NCBI GenBank assembly: GCA_947178145.1
Contig: CAMWXE010000064.1
Coordinates: forward strand, 1-32,516
Direction of reading: 5' to 3'
DNA: 32,516 nt
Source of the DNA: an uncultured Lachnospiraceae bacterium
Lineage (GTDB): Bacteria; Bacillota; Clostridia; Lachnospirales; Lachnospiraceae
Part shown: positions 7,602 to 16,330 of the stretch, piece after piece
Layout: each line of letters starts with the position of its first letter
Numbering within the stretch: position 1 is the first letter of the stretch
The notes under the pieces: model-generated
The model's database searches: none
The model's input: only the letters and a program-made list of their open reading frames with translations
Told to the model about the DNA's origin: nothing
Made by a program: the position numbers and the translations under genes

Positions 7602-9260
7602 TTATATTGAATCTGGTTTGTACTGTGTTATTATCTGTTCGGCAATCAGTATTCCGTCCATCGCTGCAGAGGTGATTCCGCCAGCATAGCCGGCACCCTC
7701 ACCGCATGGATACAATCCCTGGACTGCCGGGCTCTGGAAATGCTCATCTCTGTGTATCCGCACAGGAGATGACGTGCGGCTCTCTATACCGGACAGAATA
7801 GCCTCCTGGCCCGCAAATCCGGGGATTGTCCGCTCAAACTGTTGCATTCCTTCCAAAAAAGCCTTCTCACATTCCAACGGCAGCAGCCCTCTGATATTTG
7901 TCCATTGATACGCTCCCTTGATACATGGTTTGTTATAGCTAACTACGTGCTTTCCGTCAGAGGACACATCCGCCGCAAAGTCACAATAATATTGTACGGG
8001 AATACTGCCTTTTCCAAGCTCGTAAGCCCTTTTTTCGAGCCGTCTCTGAAACGCGACACCGGCAAGCGGACCGTCTGCGCCGTAATCCTCTGGCATCACT
8101 TGCACAATAATGGCACTGTTTGCATGTCCGCTTCCCCTGTCGGAGTAGCTCATTCCGTTCACGGCAATCTGTCCAGGTTCGCTTGACGCATTGACCACAT
8201 ACCCTCCTGGACACATGCAGAATGAGTACACCCCGCGTCCTGCACTGGTCTGTGCGGTCAGCTTGTACGGTGCTGCCGGCAGCTCATTTCCGTGTTCCTT
8301 GCCATACATGCACTCGTTGATAAGGCTCTGGGGATGTTCCACCCGCATTCCGACCGCAAATGCCTTCGCCTCCATGGGCACATTGATATCATTCAAATAT
8401 GTAAATGTATCTCTGGCGCTGTGTCCGATTGCCAGCACTGCCTGCGTAGTCTTAATCACTTCACTGCCATTGACCACGACCGCTCTTAATACCCCGTCAT
8501 TGACCTCAAGTCCTGTCACTTTCGCCCCGAACCGCACCTCACCACCATTTTTCAGGATGTCGTTTCTCAGGTTCATCACGACTTTTTTTAAGATATCCGT
8601 CCCAATATGCGGCTTGCTTTCATATAATATTTGTTCCGGCGCTCCAAATTCCGCAAAAATACGAAGCACCTCCCTGTTTCTGCCGCTTTTATCCTTTACC
8701 AGCGTGTTGAGCTTTCCGTCGGAGAAGGTGCCCGCCCCGCCCTCTCCAAACTGCACATTGGACTCGGCATTCAGACTCCCGCCATTCCAATAGGCCTCCA
8801 CATCCTTAGTCCGGGTCTCCACATCGAAGCCACGCTCCAGTAAAACAGGCTTATAACCATGCTTTGCAAGCATGTATCCACAGAAAAGTCCCGCTGGTCC
8901 CATGCCGATAATGACAGGCCGCTGCGTCAGTTCCTTTTGACCAGACGCTGGATATCTGTATGGATTTTGGGTATTTCGCAGCACATTATTATTCCTGCAG
9001 CGCTTTACAGTCTTTTCCTCCAATCCTTTATTTTTTAATGTCACACCGAGCGTATAGACATGAAAAAGCTGCGGCTTCTTCCGCGCATCTATCGAATGCT
9101 TCTGGATAATGATTTCTGACACATCTGCCATCGCTACGCCCAGTATCCTTGCAGCCTTCTTCCTGAGCACATCTTCGCTGTCCAGCATGTCCTTCAGTTC
9201 CAGTCTCTGTTTGGAATCGTTAAACCGTATTTCTGTTTTGATCTGATTGATTGTTATCAT
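7602..9260 (-). CDS. FAD-dependent dehydrogenase of the COG2509 family
   Basis: The 552-residue flavoprotein has an N-terminal helical region of about 100 residues, a dinucleotide-binding motif GMGPAGLFCGYMLAK near residue 118, and an ERG acidic strand end. Further family stretches are GGAGTFSDGKL, CPGGYVVNASSE, and the C-terminal FAD-contacting CGEGAGYAGGITSAAMDG. These mark the uncharacterised NAD(FAD)-utilising dehydrogenases. The substrate is unknown. The ATG has GAGGAAGG upstream. It begins 12 bp after the second flavoprotein gene, so the two are probably cotranscribed. Confidence 0.88.
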   Translation of the reverse strand: MITINQIKTEIRFNDSKQRLELKDMLDSEDVLRKKAARILGVAMADVSEIIIQKHSIDARKKPQLFHVYTLGVTLKNKGLEEKTVKRCRNNNVLRNTQNPYRYPASGQKELTQRPVIIGMGPAGLFCGYMLAKHGYKPVLLERGFDVETRTKDVEAYWNGGSLNAESNVQFGEGGAGTFSDGKLNTLVKDKSGRNREVLRIFAEFGAPEQILYESKPHIGTDILKKVVMNLRNDILKNGGEVRFGAKVTGLEVNDGVLRAVVVNGSEVIKTTQAVLAIGHSARDTFTYLNDINVPMEAKAFAVGMRVEHPQSLINECMYGKEHGNELPAAPYKLTAQTSAGRGVYSFCMCPGGYVVNASSEPGQIAVNGMSYSDRGSGHANSAIIVQVMPEDYGADGPLAGVAFQRRLEKRAYELGKGSIPVQYYCDFAADVSSDGKHVVSYNKPCIKGAYQWTNIRGLLPLECEKAFLEGMQQFERTIPGFAGQEAILSGIESRTSSPVRIHRDEHFQSPAVQGLYPCGEGAGYAGGITSAAMDGILIAEQIITQYKPDSI

Positions 9261-9272
9261 GTTCCTTCCTCA

Positions 9273-10586
9273 TTATGTTTGTATGTCAAATATCTTCAAT
9301 GCTGCATCTCTTCCGGCAATTGCACCTGTCGCCCACGCCCACTGCAGATTGTAGCCCCCACATACGCCATCACAATCCAAAAGCTCACCGATGATATAGA
9401 TGTCTGGATATTTTCGTGACGCAAAGTTTTCATTGACCTCCCCAAGCGGCACACCGCCACAACAGACCTGCGCATTTTCAAATGAATTGGGGGCTGTAAT
9501 CCGCACCCTGAAATCAGCAAGCATTCTGATACAGTCACACACTTTTTTCACACCGGCCTGACCGACTGTCGCACCTGAACCGATTCCATTCTGCCTGCAG
9601 ACAACTGCAGCGATTTTTTTATGTACCAATCCTGACAGGAGTTCCTCAACTGTCTTGTACGAAAATGTCTCTATACTTTTACCAAAAATCTGATTGTCAT
9701 TTTCCTCTATATAGAAAATGAAATCAATTCCTGCCTCACACCGCTTTCCGTCATAAAGTGCCCGTGACGCTAACCGGCTGAGCTGAAAAACCGGAATGCC
9801 CGATATGCCATAATCCGTCAGCTGGAGCTCACCCTCCTCACTGGCTGCTTCTCTGCCGTCAACCAGCAGGCGAATCCTGCATTGCGCCCTGACCCCGGAA
9901 AGCGCCTTGAAGAAGGAACCGTCGCATCTGAGCTGCACCAGCGCCGGAAGCGGTTCGACCATGCGATGTCCCAGCCGCTTCACAAGCTCATATCCCGATC
10001 CGTCAGATCCGGAGACCGAAGCAGCTTTTCCGCCAGTGGCGAGAATCAGCCGATCGTATTTTATTGTTTCCTTTTTTTCAGAGACAACTCCGCTCTTCTT
10101 ACCGTGTTTGTCCTGCTCCTTATTCCCGTAAACAGACTGTGTCACACAGACCGCTCCTCCTGTCTGGTTCGGTTGGATTGCTGTAATCTCGCAGTCCGTC
10201 CTGATCCGCACGCCAAGCCTGCCACATGCGCTCCGCAGCACATCAAGCACAACTGCCGCCTGTTCTGAGACCGGGTACACTCCACCATCCTTTTTTTCTT
10301 TGGTATACAATCCAAGTCTTTTAAAAAATTGCCTTGTTTTTATCGCATCAAATCTGACAAGTGTGTCATAAATTTTATAGAGGGAATCCGCATCACTGCT
10401 ATAGAACTTGCCTCGAAAATCACTCATGTTGGTCAAATTACACCTGCCGTTCCCTGTCATCAACAGCTTCTTCCCCACCCTGTCCCTGTGCTCAAGTATG
10501 GTGACGTTCGCGCCATTTTCTGCCGCAAATATTGCCGCTGCCAGGCCGCTGGCCCCACCGCCTGCCACAATCACCTGATTTGCCAT
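9273..10586 (-). CDS. NAD(P)/FAD-dependent oxidoreductase, HI0933/BaiN family
   Basis: The 437-residue protein starts with a Rossmann FAD motif VIVAGGGASGLAAAIFA, followed by GKKLLMTGNGRCNLTN, the signature of the HI0933/YhiN/BaiN family. The C-terminus has CGGVPLGEVN and GELLDCDGVCGGYNLQWAWATG, the second FAD-binding stretch. BaiN has been linked to bile-acid 7-dehydroxylation steps in Clostridium scindens, but most relatives have unknown substrates. Nothing here points to bile-acid metabolism, since no bai genes are nearby. AAAGGA precedes the ATG. It is 18 bp downstream of the BofC-like gene. Confidence 0.9.
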   Translation of the reverse strand: MANQVIVAGGGASGLAAAIFAAENGANVTILEHRDRVGKKLLMTGNGRCNLTNMSDFRGKFYSSDADSLYKIYDTLVRFDAIKTRQFFKRLGLYTKEKKDGGVYPVSEQAAVVLDVLRSACGRLGVRIRTDCEITAIQPNQTGGAVCVTQSVYGNKEQDKHGKKSGVVSEKKETIKYDRLILATGGKAASVSGSDGSGYELVKRLGHRMVEPLPALVQLRCDGSFFKALSGVRAQCRIRLLVDGREAASEEGELQLTDYGISGIPVFQLSRLASRALYDGKRCEAGIDFIFYIEENDNQIFGKSIETFSYKTVEELLSGLVHKKIAAVVCRQNGIGSGATVGQAGVKKVCDCIRMLADFRVRITAPNSFENAQVCCGGVPLGEVNENFASRKYPDIYIIGELLDCDGVCGGYNLQWAWATGAIAGRDAALKIFDIQT

Positions 10587-10604
10587 TCTTGTTCATCCTT
10601 TCGT

Positions 10605-11261
10605 TTAACTGCTGTACGATTCCAGAAAATGATACACCTGCAGTTCACTGTCCATAAACTTGCCTTCCTGCAGCTCATGTCTCACATCTGCTGGAAGATC
10701 CTCAACATTTAGTCCTGTCTTGAAATAGAGCGTCTTCTTATCGTGCTTATACACGCAGACCTCACCGTCAACCTCCATGATATAAAATCCGGTTGTCTCC
10801 TGTGTTGTATCATATATGCGCAGCACTTTGATCTTCTCGGCCGAAAAAAGCTCCAAATGCTGTGATTTAAATCCTTTTTGCTTTTCTACCAGCGTGGGCG
10901 CCATACTGTCCTCAGCGAGAAGTTTTTCAAGCTCTCCTCTGTTTAAACCGACATATTTCGCCGGAAGCTTTCCTTCTTCCACGGTCATAGAGCCGTCTTT
11001 CTTGTCGATATTTTCATAAATGCAGACTGTGTCATATGTTGTAACTACGTTCATTAGCTGCACCTGATAAATTTCCTCTGCCGTTTTCGGTGACTGACCT
11101 TCCTGTTCTGACGGCGCATCAGATTCGGCCTGGTTTTGTTCCGTGCGGTCTCCCTCATATGGGAAACCATCCATCGTATGCCGTTTCCACAGCAAAACGA
11201 CAACCAGTATCGAAATCAGTATTAATACAAAAAATAAGCCAATCTTATATCTTTTTTCCAT
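10605..11261 (-). CDS. Membrane-anchored protein with BofC C-terminal-like domain
   Basis: A single N-terminal membrane segment (about residues 6-25) is followed by an acidic, Gln/Glu-rich linker and a globular domain. The end, with VCVYKHDKKTLYFKTG, a V-E-D-L-P motif and FLESYSS, matches my memory of BofC C-terminal domains in clostridial sporulation proteins. In Bacillus, BofC is a forespore intermembrane-space regulator of SpoIVB. Here the anchored form would face the outside or the intermembrane space. Two adjacent ATGs exist; the one at 11261 is better spaced from GGGGAGG than the one at 11264. Function in this organism is inferred. Confidence 0.7.
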   Translation of the reverse strand: MEKRYKIGLFFVLILISILVVVLLWKRHTMDGFPYEGDRTEQNQAESDAPSEQEGQSPKTAEEIYQVQLMNVVTTYDTVCIYENIDKKDGSMTVEEGKLPAKYVGLNRGELEKLLAEDSMAPTLVEKQKGFKSQHLELFSAEKIKVLRIYDTTQETTGFYIMEVDGEVCVYKHDKKTLYFKTGLNVEDLPADVRHELQEGKFMDSELQVYHFLESYSS

Positions 11262-11346
11262 CATCAGCCTCCCCGTGAAAACTTGAACACTTTGGCGTCT
11301 TTGATATAGTATCAGCTTATTTTAACTTTTTATTCATGCAATTCCA

Positions 11347-12981
11347 TCACAATATGCGGAATTTTCTCGCTATTGTCAGGATTGTCCTGCCACCAGGCAT
11401 ACTCTTTAAGTCACGTTCATTAATCCCCTTCAATAAAATCAGTACCACAAAATACACAATCGCACCAACACCAATGCCGACAAACACAGTCGTCACATTA
11501 CCCGCGGTCTTTGAGAGCAGCATATTCAAAATTCCAATCACAATGCCCATCACGACAGAAGCAATCGCTGGAATAGCAAAGGTGCGCACCAGTTCCTGAT
11601 TGTATTTTAAATATTTCTGGATGGACAACGCATTCAGCACACACACGATCGCTGCAAATAAGATATTCGCATAGATAACCGCATTGATTCCCATTCCCAG
11701 CTGAAGTGCCGCATACAGAAATACGACGTGAATGACAAGTGAAATCGCCGCATTCCGCACAGGAAGCTTCATTCTGTTGATTCCCTGAAGCACACCGTTT
11801 GTCAGCGTGGATACGGCAAAAAATACTACAGACAGTGAACCAACATGGAGCATATCAACTGCCATGTCAACCTCTCCCTTAAACAGCATGGAGATAATTG
11901 GTCTTGCAAGGACTGCCAACCCCACTGCACTTGGAAATGCGACAATCATCGTAAAGCGCATTGCCTGTCCAATCTTTTCCCTCGCACGCCCATACTCCTG
12001 ACGCACCATCAACTGTGTCAACACCGGAACGATGGAGGAACACATCGCATTGGCAAGCGCAATTGGAACATTGACGAGCACTTTATATTTTCCGGTATAC
12101 ACTCCCCATATGTCCGTTTTGACATCGCCAAGCCCTTTCTGTATCATAATCGAGCCAAATATCTTGGTATCCACCACATCGCTTATATTGTAGACTGTGG
12201 TACTCATAAGCACTGGCACAATTGTCAGAATAATCAACTTAAAAATCTGCGGATAGCTATCGACCCTTCCATTTGCATCGCGCACGCTGCGCTTTTTTGT
12301 CCCTTTTCGATACAGCGTGTACACCATCATTAGAAATACCAGTCCAACTACGGATCCGAGCACAGGGCCAATCGATGCACCTGCCGCACCATACGCGGGC
12401 GCATAGTCCTCATTGTGAAAAAGTGCGCCAACCTTACCCCCATATTGATACAGAACATAGGTTCCTGCAATACTGCCAATCAACACGAAAATCTGCTCTA
12501 AGATCTGCGAAACGGCGGTCGGCATCATCGTTCCAAGGCCCTGAAAATATCCCCGAAACACGCCCATAACCGAAACAGTCAACAATGCTGGTCCGAGAAC
12601 TTTGAGTGCCAGGGCACCCATTGGCTCCTCCATAACATACTGGGCGAGAAAGTCTCCCAAAAATTCACAGACGAGAAACGTGATCCCACCCATCGTCAAT
12701 GCGAAAATCATCGCACACTGAAATACTCGCTGTGCACTTTTGTACTGTCGCTTGCTCATCTTGGACGACACAACCTTTGACACTGCCAGAGGCAGACTGT
12801 AGCAGGATATGATCAGCATAATGGAATATACCGAATATGCCGCAGCATAATATCCGTTTCCCTTGTCGCCAAAGATATGCTGCATAGGAAAACGTCTCGC
12901 TATCCCTATAATTCTGGAAAGAATTCCTGCCATCGCAAGGATTCCCCCCTGAACAATAAAATTAGACTTCTTTTTCTTCAT
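11347..12981 (-). CDS. SpoVB/MurJ-like polysaccharide flippase (MOP superfamily)
   Basis: The 544-residue integral membrane protein has about 14 hydrophobic segments. It starts FIVQGGILAMAGILSRIIGIARRFPM, with the G-x-x-x-R-x-x-G pattern of MOP-superfamily lipid-linked oligosaccharide flippases of the SpoVB/YtgP/MurJ group. Paralogues in sporeformers move lipid II or act in spore cortex formation. The sequence alone does not separate a SpoVB role from a general MurJ-like role. AGGAG precedes the ATG. The gene lies 18 bp downstream of ybeY and next to the yqfC-yqfD-phoH cluster, which favours a sporulation or envelope role. Confidence 0.85.
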   Translation of the reverse strand: MKKKKSNFIVQGGILAMAGILSRIIGIARRFPMQHIFGDKGNGYYAAAYSVYSIMLIISCYSLPLAVSKVVSSKMSKRQYKSAQRVFQCAMIFALTMGGITFLVCEFLGDFLAQYVMEEPMGALALKVLGPALLTVSVMGVFRGYFQGLGTMMPTAVSQILEQIFVLIGSIAGTYVLYQYGGKVGALFHNEDYAPAYGAAGASIGPVLGSVVGLVFLMMVYTLYRKGTKKRSVRDANGRVDSYPQIFKLIILTIVPVLMSTTVYNISDVVDTKIFGSIMIQKGLGDVKTDIWGVYTGKYKVLVNVPIALANAMCSSIVPVLTQLMVRQEYGRAREKIGQAMRFTMIVAFPSAVGLAVLARPIISMLFKGEVDMAVDMLHVGSLSVVFFAVSTLTNGVLQGINRMKLPVRNAAISLVIHVVFLYAALQLGMGINAVIYANILFAAIVCVLNALSIQKYLKYNQELVRTFAIPAIASVVMGIVIGILNMLLSKTAGNVTTVFVGIGVGAIVYFVVLILLKGINERDLKSMPGGRTILTIARKFRIL

Positions 12982-12999
12982 TTGACTGCTCTCCTTGGC

Positions 13000-13503
13000 C
13001 TACTTTTCTCTCGTTATCCCCAACCTGTCCAATATTTCCTCCTGCTTTCGCTCCATCACCTCAGCCTCCTCAGCCTCCATATGGTCATAGCCCAGCAGAT
13101 GGAGCATACTGTGTGCGATCAAAAATGCATATTCCCGCTTGACTGAGTGTCCATACTCTTGCGACTGCTCGTACACCTTATCAACCGATATAACAATGTC
13201 ACCGAGGCACAATTCTCCGTTCTCTGGATCAAAATAGTCTTCTATCCTATCTTCAATCGCTGAAAAATCGGCTGGGTTTTCATAATCCACATTGGGAAAA
13301 GACAACACATCCGTCGATTGGTCTATCTCTCGATACTGCCTGTTCAACTCGTGAATCCCCTCATTATCTGTAAGAAGCACATTCACCGACACTTCATAAG
13401 GACAGCTCTCATAGTCCAGTGCCTCCACAATTACTTTTCCTGCCACTTCCTCCACATCAAAAGGAAGTGCTCTGTCCGTCTCACTCTCTACGTAAAAAGT
13501 CAT
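13000..13503 (-). CDS. ybeY: Endoribonuclease YbeY (16S rRNA maturation)
   Basis: YbeY is a metal-dependent single-strand endoribonuclease needed for 3' processing of 16S rRNA and 70S quality control. The 167-residue protein carries the zinc motif HSMLHLLGYDH at 131-141, plus the upstream family motif S-T-D-V-L-S-F-P near 63-70 and G-D-I-V-I-S near 101. An AGGAG lies 12 bp upstream of the ATG. In Bacillus the order is yqfC, yqfD, phoH, pgpH (yqfF), ybeY; here pgpH is absent between phoH and ybeY. Confidence 0.95.
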   Translation of the reverse strand: MTFYVESETDRALPFDVEEVAGKVIVEALDYESCPYEVSVNVLLTDNEGIHELNRQYREIDQSTDVLSFPNVDYENPADFSAIEDRIEDYFDPENGELCLGDIVISVDKVYEQSQEYGHSVKREYAFLIAHSMLHLLGYDHMEAEEAEVMERKQEEILDRLGITREK

Positions 13504-13580
13504 AGTACAATTTTTCTCCTGTATCTATTTTATCTTTTCCATCTGAATCTGACAATGATATATCACTGTTCTTGAACTAT

Positions 13581-14612
13581 TTATTTTCGATATGATGTAC
13601 TACTCTTCTTCGGACGCAGCTCGTTTTTGCGGGTACTCTTTGCCTGGCTATTGTTCAATCGGATCTCGTAATCTTCATAAGCCTTGACAATCTTCTGTAC
13701 AAGAGGATGTCTCACAACATCCCGGCTTGTCATTCTGACAAACGCAATATCACTGATTTTGCTGAGCACCTTCTCTGCCACATCCAGTCCGGACTGTGTT
13801 CCAACTGCCAAATCCTTCTGCGAAGCATCACCTGTCACAATCACTTTGGAACCAAACCCGATACGTGTCAAAAACATCTTCATCTGTGCCGGTGTCGTGT
13901 TCTGTGCCTCGTCCAGTATAATGTATGCATTGTCAAGTGTCCGCCCGCGCATGTATGCAAGCGGCGCTACCTCGATCAGTCCCTTTTCCATATTCTTCTG
14001 GAAGCTCTCCGCACCCATAATCTGATACAGTGCGTCATACAGGGGTCTCAGATAAGGATCCACCTTGCTCTGCAAATCTCCTGGCAAAAACCCGAGTTTT
14101 TCACCTGCCTCTATGGCCGGGCGCGTCAAAATGATACGCTCCACCTCATGATTTTTAAAGGCTGTGATTGCCATCGCCATCGCAAGATAGGTCTTTCCTG
14201 TCCCTGCCGGCCCCAGCCCAAACACAATCATCTTATCTCTGACAGCATCAATATATTTCTTCTGCCCCAGTGTCTTTGGTTTGATCGGTTTGCCGGATAT
14301 GGTGTGGCAGATGCACTCCGAATCAATCGTCAAAAGTGCATCTTCATCACCCTCTCTGGAAAGCTCCAAAGCATACGATACATTTTGCTCCTGTATTCTA
14401 TTTCCTCTCCTGGAAAGCTCTACCAGTTCATTCACAAGCTTTGCTGCCTTATTGACTGCTGCCTGTTCTCCGCTGATACGCACTTCACCATTTCGATCTG
14501 TTATGATAACCTGCAAATCGTCCTCGATCTGTTTGATATATGCGTCATGACTGCCAAAAAGATTCTGCATATGCTCTGCTTCGATCTGCATTCCAATCTG
14601 AAAATCTGCCAA
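13581..14612 (-). CDS. phoH: PhoH-like ATPase (PhoL family)
   Basis: This cytoplasmic ATPase of 343 residues has an N-terminal KH-like region (about 1-80), then Walker A GPAGTGKT at 134-141 and the Walker B stretch A-Y-I-I-L-D-E-A-Q-N. RPAIEAGEKLGFLPGDL, a PhoH hallmark, is also present. The family is linked to RNA metabolism and commonly sits beside ybeY, as here. The start is assigned to TTG at 14612 with AAAGGAG about 10 bp upstream. The ATG at 14617-14619 is closer to the Shine-Dalgarno but out of frame, and the next in-frame ATG would trim seven residues. Confidence 0.92.
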   Translation of the reverse strand: MADFQIGMQIEAEHMQNLFGSHDAYIKQIEDDLQVIITDRNGEVRISGEQAAVNKAAKLVNELVELSRRGNRIQEQNVSYALELSREGDEDALLTIDSECICHTISGKPIKPKTLGQKKYIDAVRDKMIVFGLGPAGTGKTYLAMAMAITAFKNHEVERIILTRPAIEAGEKLGFLPGDLQSKVDPYLRPLYDALYQIMGAESFQKNMEKGLIEVAPLAYMRGRTLDNAYIILDEAQNTTPAQMKMFLTRIGFGSKVIVTGDASQKDLAVGTQSGLDVAEKVLSKISDIAFVRMTSRDVVRHPLVQKIVKAYEDYEIRLNNSQAKSTRKNELRPKKSSTSYRK

Positions 14613-14631
14613 TGTCTCATTACTCCTTTAT

Positions 14632-15903
14632 CTAATTTGTCTCATTTTCCTGAGCAGCCTCCATTGGTATCTCTGCCGTCTCACCTGTCTGTTTGATTAC
14701 CAATAAACTTCCATATAATTCCATTCCACTGCTGCTCTTTTCCATTTTAACATTTTTTTCAACAATTTGTACCCCTTTTTGCTGTAAACCTAAATTAAAT
14801 TTTTCGAAATTTTCTGATAATTTATCTTTCATTTCCTCTTCTGTATAGGTAAAATACTGAACATAGTATTCTTTTCTGTCAATATTTCCATAATACACCG
14901 GAAGATAAATATTATCAAGTAAAACTACCTGATGTTTTTCCACTGCCGTCTCATACAAGTTCTCTTTCTCTTTTTTTAGAATATTCTGCTCTATAAAATC
15001 CCATATCGGCATTCCATCAATATGATAACCGAAAAATTCCGCAAACCCTGTTTTGACATGACTACCTGTATAGATCATGACTGGATAGCCGCTGTTAATC
15101 ACTCCTTTGTACTCAATCGGTGTCCTGATATAAATATCAGCATCCGCATCGTATATCTGATAGTTGACAATGGTCTGACTCTCGTCGTACACCGGCACTC
15201 CGCCTGCCACAAGCACCTGCCCTTTTTCGACGGTATCGCCGGCCTTCACCTTAGGAATACCATTTCTTGTCACAATAGAAGTAATCGTTCCCGCTTCATT
15301 TGCAATAATATTTGTTCCCCTTGTCTCGATCTGCACAGGCTCCGACTTTTCATTTTCCTTGATCTCAATAAAAAGCTTTGTACCCTCGAAGTAGATTGAA
15401 GTCCATGTCACATTCTGAAAGGTCTCTCTAAGTCTTTTCTCTTTGTCCTCACAGTTAATACTACTCTTCTTCATCCCATAATGAATCGATTCCTGCTCCA
15501 GAAAATCTGACAGCTCATCATCGCTCACCTGAAGGTTGCCGATATACTCTATTGCCCATACATAATCCGTCACATAATTCAATAGCGCCAAACATATGAT
15601 TACTCCTACAAAAAAAATAATCCTTTTCTTGATAAAAGGAAAATAAAAGGGAAGTCCTTTCTTTTTGACCACATGTACCTTAGTGCCTGTTTTCTTCAAC
15701 AAAGGCGGCATCTTAAAAAAATCAGCGGCATATGCCTCACACATACAAATATCTTTTTCCTGTTCTTTTTCTTTTCTGATTCCCCACAAATCAATGTTAT
15801 GCATTCTGCACATATTGAAGAAGCGTTCCATGTAATCCCCGTCAAGCCGGATGACCAGAAACCCCCTGACAAAGCGTATCCATCCATTCTGCAAGAGCTC
15901 CAC
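14632..15903 (-). CDS. yqfD: Sporulation protein YqfD
   Basis: The 423-residue protein has an N-terminal cytoplasmic domain (GWIRFVRGFLVIRLDGD), a basic stretch, one membrane segment at about 93-114, and a long extracytoplasmic region with beta-rich repeats (V-K-A-G-D-T-V, K-G-Q-V-L-V-A-G-G). This is the YqfD architecture; the protein belongs to the SigmaE mother-cell regulon in Bacillus and its biochemical role is unknown. The start is GTG at 15903 with AGGAAG upstream. It follows yqfC by 41 bp, across an 18-bp tandem duplication. Confidence 0.9.
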   Translation of the reverse strand: MELLQNGWIRFVRGFLVIRLDGDYMERFFNMCRMHNIDLWGIRKEKEQEKDICMCEAYAADFFKMPPLLKKTGTKVHVVKKKGLPFYFPFIKKRIIFFVGVIICLALLNYVTDYVWAIEYIGNLQVSDDELSDFLEQESIHYGMKKSSINCEDKEKRLRETFQNVTWTSIYFEGTKLFIEIKENEKSEPVQIETRGTNIIANEAGTITSIVTRNGIPKVKAGDTVEKGQVLVAGGVPVYDESQTIVNYQIYDADADIYIRTPIEYKGVINSGYPVMIYTGSHVKTGFAEFFGYHIDGMPIWDFIEQNILKKEKENLYETAVEKHQVVLLDNIYLPVYYGNIDRKEYYVQYFTYTEEEMKDKLSENFEKFNLGLQQKGVQIVEKNVKMEKSSSGMELYGSLLVIKQTGETAEIPMEAAQENETN

Positions 15904-15918
15904 CTCAAACTTCCTAGG

Positions 15919-15954
15919 AACTGTTATCAGTTCCTTAACTGTTATCAGTTCCTT
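15919..15954. repeat. Exact 18-bp tandem duplication with internal palindrome
   Basis: AACTGTTATCAGTTCCTT occurs twice head to tail at 15919-15936 and 15937-15954. On the minus strand this reads GGAACTGATAACAG twice. The promoter-distal copy forms a perfect 7-bp hairpin (GGAACTG-ATAA-CAGTTCC) just upstream of the yqfD ribosome binding site. The duplication spans the yqfC stop codon. Confidence 0.85.
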
Positions 15955-16262
15955 ATCACCTTTACCTCCTTGATTTGCCCTGATATTTTCATGTCCTCAT
16001 TCGAATAATACTCTATTGTAAGACAATCCCCACAGACACAATATTTCATTTGGTTCCCTTTGATCAAAATGCTATGACAAGTGTAAGATATGATTCCCTT
16101 AAAGTTCTCAACGAAAAGCTCCGATGCCCCCACCATGTGAAATAGCGTAGCGTTCACTACCATATCTTTTGGCAGGGAAAATGCATCTGCAAAGCGTTCT
16201 CCCGCACTCATCATATCTTGTTTGAACATATCGTGATATTTTGAATTATCATGTCTACTCAT
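15945..16262 (-). CDS. yqfC: Sporulation protein YqfC (YabP family)
   Basis: The 105-residue protein has the YabP/YqfC pattern: a polar N-terminus, F-S-L-P-K-D, then a beta-rich core around E-N-F-K-G-I-I-S-Y and I-L-I-K-G. It ends with an I-S-G-Q-I-K-E-V strand. In Bacillus yqfC and yqfD form a SigmaE-dependent operon. The ATG at 16262 follows GGGTGC; an upstream in-frame TTG at 16274 lies too close to the terminator hairpin and lacks a site. A SigmaE-like promoter (16302-16330) lies immediately upstream, fitting mother-cell expression. Confidence 0.88.
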   Translation of the reverse strand: MSRHDNSKYHDMFKQDMMSAGERFADAFSLPKDMVVNATLFHMVGASELFVENFKGIISYTCHSILIKGNQMKYCVCGDCLTIEYYSNEDMKISGQIKEVKVIRN

Positions 16263-16277
16263 ATCAGCACCCAAAAA

Positions 16278-16302
16278 TGAAGTATAGGTTTTCTATACTT
16301 CA
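16278..16302 (-). terminator. Rho-independent terminator after the pdp gene
   Basis: A perfect 10-bp stem, TGAAGTATAG with CTATACTTCA, has a 5-nt loop. Read on the minus strand it is followed at once by TTTTT. It lies 12 bp past the pdp stop codon. The stem is AT-rich, so termination may be partial. The -10 box of the candidate SigmaE promoter abuts its proximal arm. Confidence 0.7.
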
Positions 16303-16330
16303 TTCTATGTCTTTTATTCAATTACTATTC
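16302..16330 (-). promoter_or_regulatory. Candidate SigmaE promoter for yqfC-yqfD
   Basis: On the minus strand, GAATAGT (16324-16330) is followed after 14 bp by CATAGAAT (16302-16309). These resemble the SigmaE -35 (G-N-ATA-T/A-T) and -10 (CATA-N3-T) elements at the correct spacing. The gene downstream belongs to the SigmaE regulon in Bacillus. The -35 lies inside the end of pdp, and transcription would start within the terminator hairpin, so the hairpin should not fold in this transcript. Confidence 0.55.

Noticed and set aside
13707..14696. A 329-codon plus-strand open frame
   Set aside because: It is antisense to phoH, whose protein has clear Walker motifs. The plus-strand translation is Cys/His/Leu-rich with no domain pattern.
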